Notes under the pieces: model-generated
Seen by the model: the letters and a program-made list of their open reading frames with translations, nothing else
The model's database searches: none
What the model was told of the DNA's origin: nothing
In this document: positions 6,807 through 8,510 of the stretch, piece by piece
Layout of the letters: each line of letters starts with the position of its first letter
How positions within the stretch are numbered: the first letter of the stretch is position 1
Position numbers and translations under genes: made by a program
NCBI GenBank assembly: GCA_023390675.1
Contig: JAEWCK010000409.1
Location: 1 to 8,510, forward strand
From: Pseudomonadota bacterium
GTDB taxonomy: Bacteria > Pseudomonadota > Alphaproteobacteria > Sphingomonadales > Sphingomonadaceae
Reading direction: 5' to 3'
Length of the DNA stretch: 8,510 nt

Positions 6807-7529
6807 ATGCCCGCCATCCTCGAGAAATGGGAAGTCATGCCGCATGGCCCGCTGACCGAGCTGGACGACGGCATCCTCACCGTCGCGGGCGAGATCCGCA
6901 TGCCGCTCGGCAATTTCCCGCGGCGGATGACCGTGCTGCGCCTCTCGGGCGATCGCACCGCGATTTTCAGCGCCATCGCGCTCGACGAGCCCGAGATGGC
7001 GCGGATCGAGGCGATGGGCCGCCCCGCCTTCCTGATCGTCCCCGGCGACCACCACCGGCTCGACGCGCGCATCTGGAAGCAGCGCTATCCCGATATCGAG
7101 GTGATCGCACCGCCAGGCGCAGCCGAGGCGGTCGCGGAGGCCGTGGAAGTCGACGCCACGCGCGACATGATGGACGATCCCGAAGTCCGCTTCGTCGTCA
7201 TGCCCGGCACCGGCGGGCACGAGGCCGCGCTCGAGGTGCGCCGCGCGTCGGGGCTGACGATCGTCGCCAACGATCTCATCGCCAATGTCGCGCACCCGCA
7301 CGGCATAGGCGCGGCGATCATGGCGCGGCTGATGGGGTTCGGCGTCTCGGAGCCGCAGACGCCGTGGATGGTCCGCCGGATGATCGTCGACGACAAGCTC
7401 GCGCTCGCCGCGCAATTCGACGCCTGGGCGGCCGAGCCCGGCCTGCGCCGCATCGTGGTGAGCCATGGCGACGTGATCGCGGAGCACGCCGCCGAAGTGC
7501 TGCGCACGCTCGCCGACGCGCTCGACTAG
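6807..7529 (+). CDS. Metallo-beta-lactamase-fold-like protein (DUF4336-like), function unknown
   Basis: A 240-aa protein without signal peptide or membrane segment, so probably cytoplasmic. ATG 6807 has AGGAG (6795-6799) 7 bases upstream; the extra residues of a longer reading from 6747 look like non-coding spacer. The layout resembles MBL-fold proteins: an early beta-rich region, TAIFSAIALDE (51-61), the segment VPGDHHRLDA (78-87), an isolated H138, ND (155-156) and VSHGD (218-222), which could correspond to later metal-ligand positions. The canonical HxHxDH motif is missing; DHHRLD stands at about that place. I therefore link it to DUF4336-type MBL-like proteins with moderate confidence and assign no reaction. 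It is divergent from argD, and its TAG stop overlaps the TAG stop of the opposing permease gene. Confidence 0.8.
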   Translation: MPAILEKWEVMPHGPLTELDDGILTVAGEIRMPLGNFPRRMTVLRLSGDRTAIFSAIALDEPEMARIEAMGRPAFLIVPGDHHRLDARIWKQRYPDIEVIAPPGAAEAVAEAVEVDATRDMMDDPEVRFVVMPGTGGHEAALEVRRASGLTIVANDLIANVAHPHGIGAAIMARLMGFGVSEPQTPWMVRRMIVDDKLALAAQFDAWAAEPGLRRIVVSHGDVIAEHAAEVLRTLADALD

Positions 7530-8365
7530 CTCTTGATCTTCCAGCCCCGGCGCAGCAGCGCGTAGCAGAACAAGGCCAGCACCACATCGAGCCCGAGGAT
7601 CACGACGCTCCCCACGGCGATCGGCGAATCGGCGACGCCCAGGAAACCGTAGCGGAACCCCGAGATGATGTAGAAGAACGGATTTGCGTGGCTGATCGCC
7701 TGGAAGGCAGGCGCGAGCCGCTCTACCGAATAGAAGGTGCCCGAAAGCAATGCGAGCGGCGCCACGACGAAATTCGTCACCGCCGCGGCGTGATCGAACT
7801 TCTCCGCCCAGATCGAGGTCAGCACCCCCATCAGCGCAAGGAACAGCGAGCCGAGGAAGCCGAACCACAGCACCGCCCACAGATGCTGCGGCCACACGTT
7901 GACTCCCCAGATCGCCATCGCCACCCACACCGCCCCGCCGACGCAGAAGGCGCGCGTCACCGCGCCACCCGCGAGCGCGGTCAGCAGCTCTGCGGTCGAC
8001 AGCGGCGGCATCAGATAGTCGACGATCGTCCCCTGGATCTTGCCGACGAGCAGCGAGAAGCTCGCATTGGCGAAGGCGTTTTGCAGCATCCCCATCACGA
8101 TTAGCCCCGGCGCGATGAAGTCGGCGAAGTGAATCGGCTTGCCCTGGAGCATCACCGTCCGCCCGCCGCCGCCCAAAGCGACGGTGAAGATCACCAGAAA
8201 CAGCAGCGTCGTGACCGCCGGCGCCCACACCGTCTGGAGCTGGACCTTGAAGAAACGCCGCACCTCCTTGATATAGAGGGTGCGCAAGCCTCCCCAGTTG
8301 ACGTTGCGGATCACCGGAACGCCCGGCTCGGGAAGCTGTGAACCAATTTCGGGGTGGCTGCTCAT
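7526..8365 (-). CDS. ABC-2 type transporter permease
   Basis: A 279-aa inner-membrane protein of the ABC-2 export permease family (YadH-like). After a soluble N-terminus with the amphipathic segment LYIKEVRRFFK (30-40) come about six hydrophobic segments, the first at about 47-65. Family hallmarks are FIAPGL, the LSGTFYSVERL segment, NPFFYIISGFRYGFLG and the short basic tail RRGWKIKS. Such permeases pair with a separate ATPase to export lipids, polysaccharide or drugs; the substrate cannot be told. No ATPase gene is in the window, since one side is a convergent gene and the other the divergent gcrA. The ATG at 8365 is preferred over an in-frame GTG at 8389; its Shine-Dalgarno is weak (GAAG). 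Confidence 0.92.
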   Translation of the reverse strand: MSSHPEIGSQLPEPGVPVIRNVNWGGLRTLYIKEVRRFFKVQLQTVWAPAVTTLLFLVIFTVALGGGGRTVMLQGKPIHFADFIAPGLIVMGMLQNAFANASFSLLVGKIQGTIVDYLMPPLSTAELLTALAGGAVTRAFCVGGAVWVAMAIWGVNVWPQHLWAVLWFGFLGSLFLALMGVLTSIWAEKFDHAAAVTNFVVAPLALLSGTFYSVERLAPAFQAISHANPFFYIISGFRYGFLGVADSPIAVGSVVILGLDVVLALFCYALLRRGWKIKS

Positions 8366-8418
8366 CGCGGCTTCGCGTAACCGCTGCACGCGCCGCCCGC
8401 AAGTTGAAGGAAGTGAAG

Positions 8419-8510
8419 TTGAGCTGGACCGACGAGCGTATCGATACGCTGAAGAAGATGTGGGATAGCGGCATGACCGCGACCCAGATCGCCGAGGAGC
8501 TTGGCGGCGT
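8419..8510 (+). CDS. gcrA: GcrA cell-cycle regulator, N-terminal 30 codons (3' end outside window)
   Basis: The visible product begins MSWTDERIDTLKKMW and continues to EELGG at the window edge. This is the conserved GcrA start with its helix-turn-helix region. In Caulobacter GcrA binds sigma-70 RNA polymerase and activates promoters with CcrM-methylated GANTC sites. The start is most likely TTG 8419: AAGGA (8407-8411) lies 7 bases upstream and the protein then begins with the family's MSWTDER. An in-frame GTG at 8413 has this motif only 1 base away. The gene is divergent from the permease, with a 53-base spacer in which I see no clear -35/-10 pair, GANTC or CtrA site. Confidence 0.9.
   Translation, partial: MSWTDERIDTLKKMWDSGMTATQIAEELGG

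Noticed and set aside
6827..8104. A 425-codon plus-strand frame across the 6807 gene and the permease
   Set aside because: Out of frame with the gene at 6807, extremely Arg-rich and runs antisense through the permease gene.
8366..8418. CtrA, DnaA or GANTC control sites in the gcrA promoter, as in Caulobacter
   Set aside because: The 53-base spacer contains no GANTC, no TTAA-N7-TTAA and no DnaA box that I can see.
6732..8474. A 580-codon open frame on the minus strand from the gcrA region to the argD leader
   Set aside because: It covers the permease gene in the wrong frame and runs antisense to the gene at 6807; composition is Arg/Gly-rich and shows no family motif.

Overview
The window is an ordinary-looking, GC-rich chromosomal segment that best fits an alphaproteobacterium of the Sphingomonadaceae (Sphingomonas-like). 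That placement is an inference from three things: the gcrA gene at the right edge (a cell-cycle regulator largely confined to alphaproteobacteria), the argD-argF-hslO gene order known from alphaproteobacteria, and the look of the small exported proteins. I see no phage, IS element, CRISPR array, tRNA or rRNA. Genes are packed tightly and every one can be placed at least at the family level, except two small exported proteins.

Left part (1-1617, plus strand): the 3' end of lipB (octanoyltransferase), then a very small Thr/Asn-rich lipoprotein closed by a strong intrinsic terminator (742-770), then a 220-base spacer holding two overlapping hairpins, then a 227-aa exported protein of unknown function with four cysteines. 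Middle-left (1622-3482, minus strand): queC and queE, two enzymes of the preQ0/queuosine pathway joined by a GTGA overlap, preceded by a small exported DUF3617-like protein whose transcript is probably ended by a perfect 9-bp hairpin at 2971-2991. Middle (3568-6647, minus strand): a likely operon argD-argF-hslO. It contains two steps of arginine synthesis, with argD stop and argF start sharing a base, followed by the redox-regulated chaperone Hsp33.

Right part: divergent from argD is a protein with a degenerate metallo-beta-lactamase-like pattern (6807-7529). It converges on an ABC-2 type permease gene (7526-8365, minus), and the two genes share one CTAG as both stop codons. The permease is divergent from gcrA, whose first 30 codons close the window and which most likely starts at TTG.

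I do not see a novel multi-gene system. The most interesting signals are regulatory. First, a terminator-shaped hairpin with a U-rich tail lies on the argD sense strand just before its Shine-Dalgarno sequence, with a competing fold and a tiny Arg-containing ORF upstream: a candidate attenuator. Second, a perfect 8-bp hairpin encloses the hslO start codon and could be a translational or thermosensing switch. Third, a long inverted repeat whose two arms each carry a GANTC methylation site lies upstream of the 227-aa protein gene.
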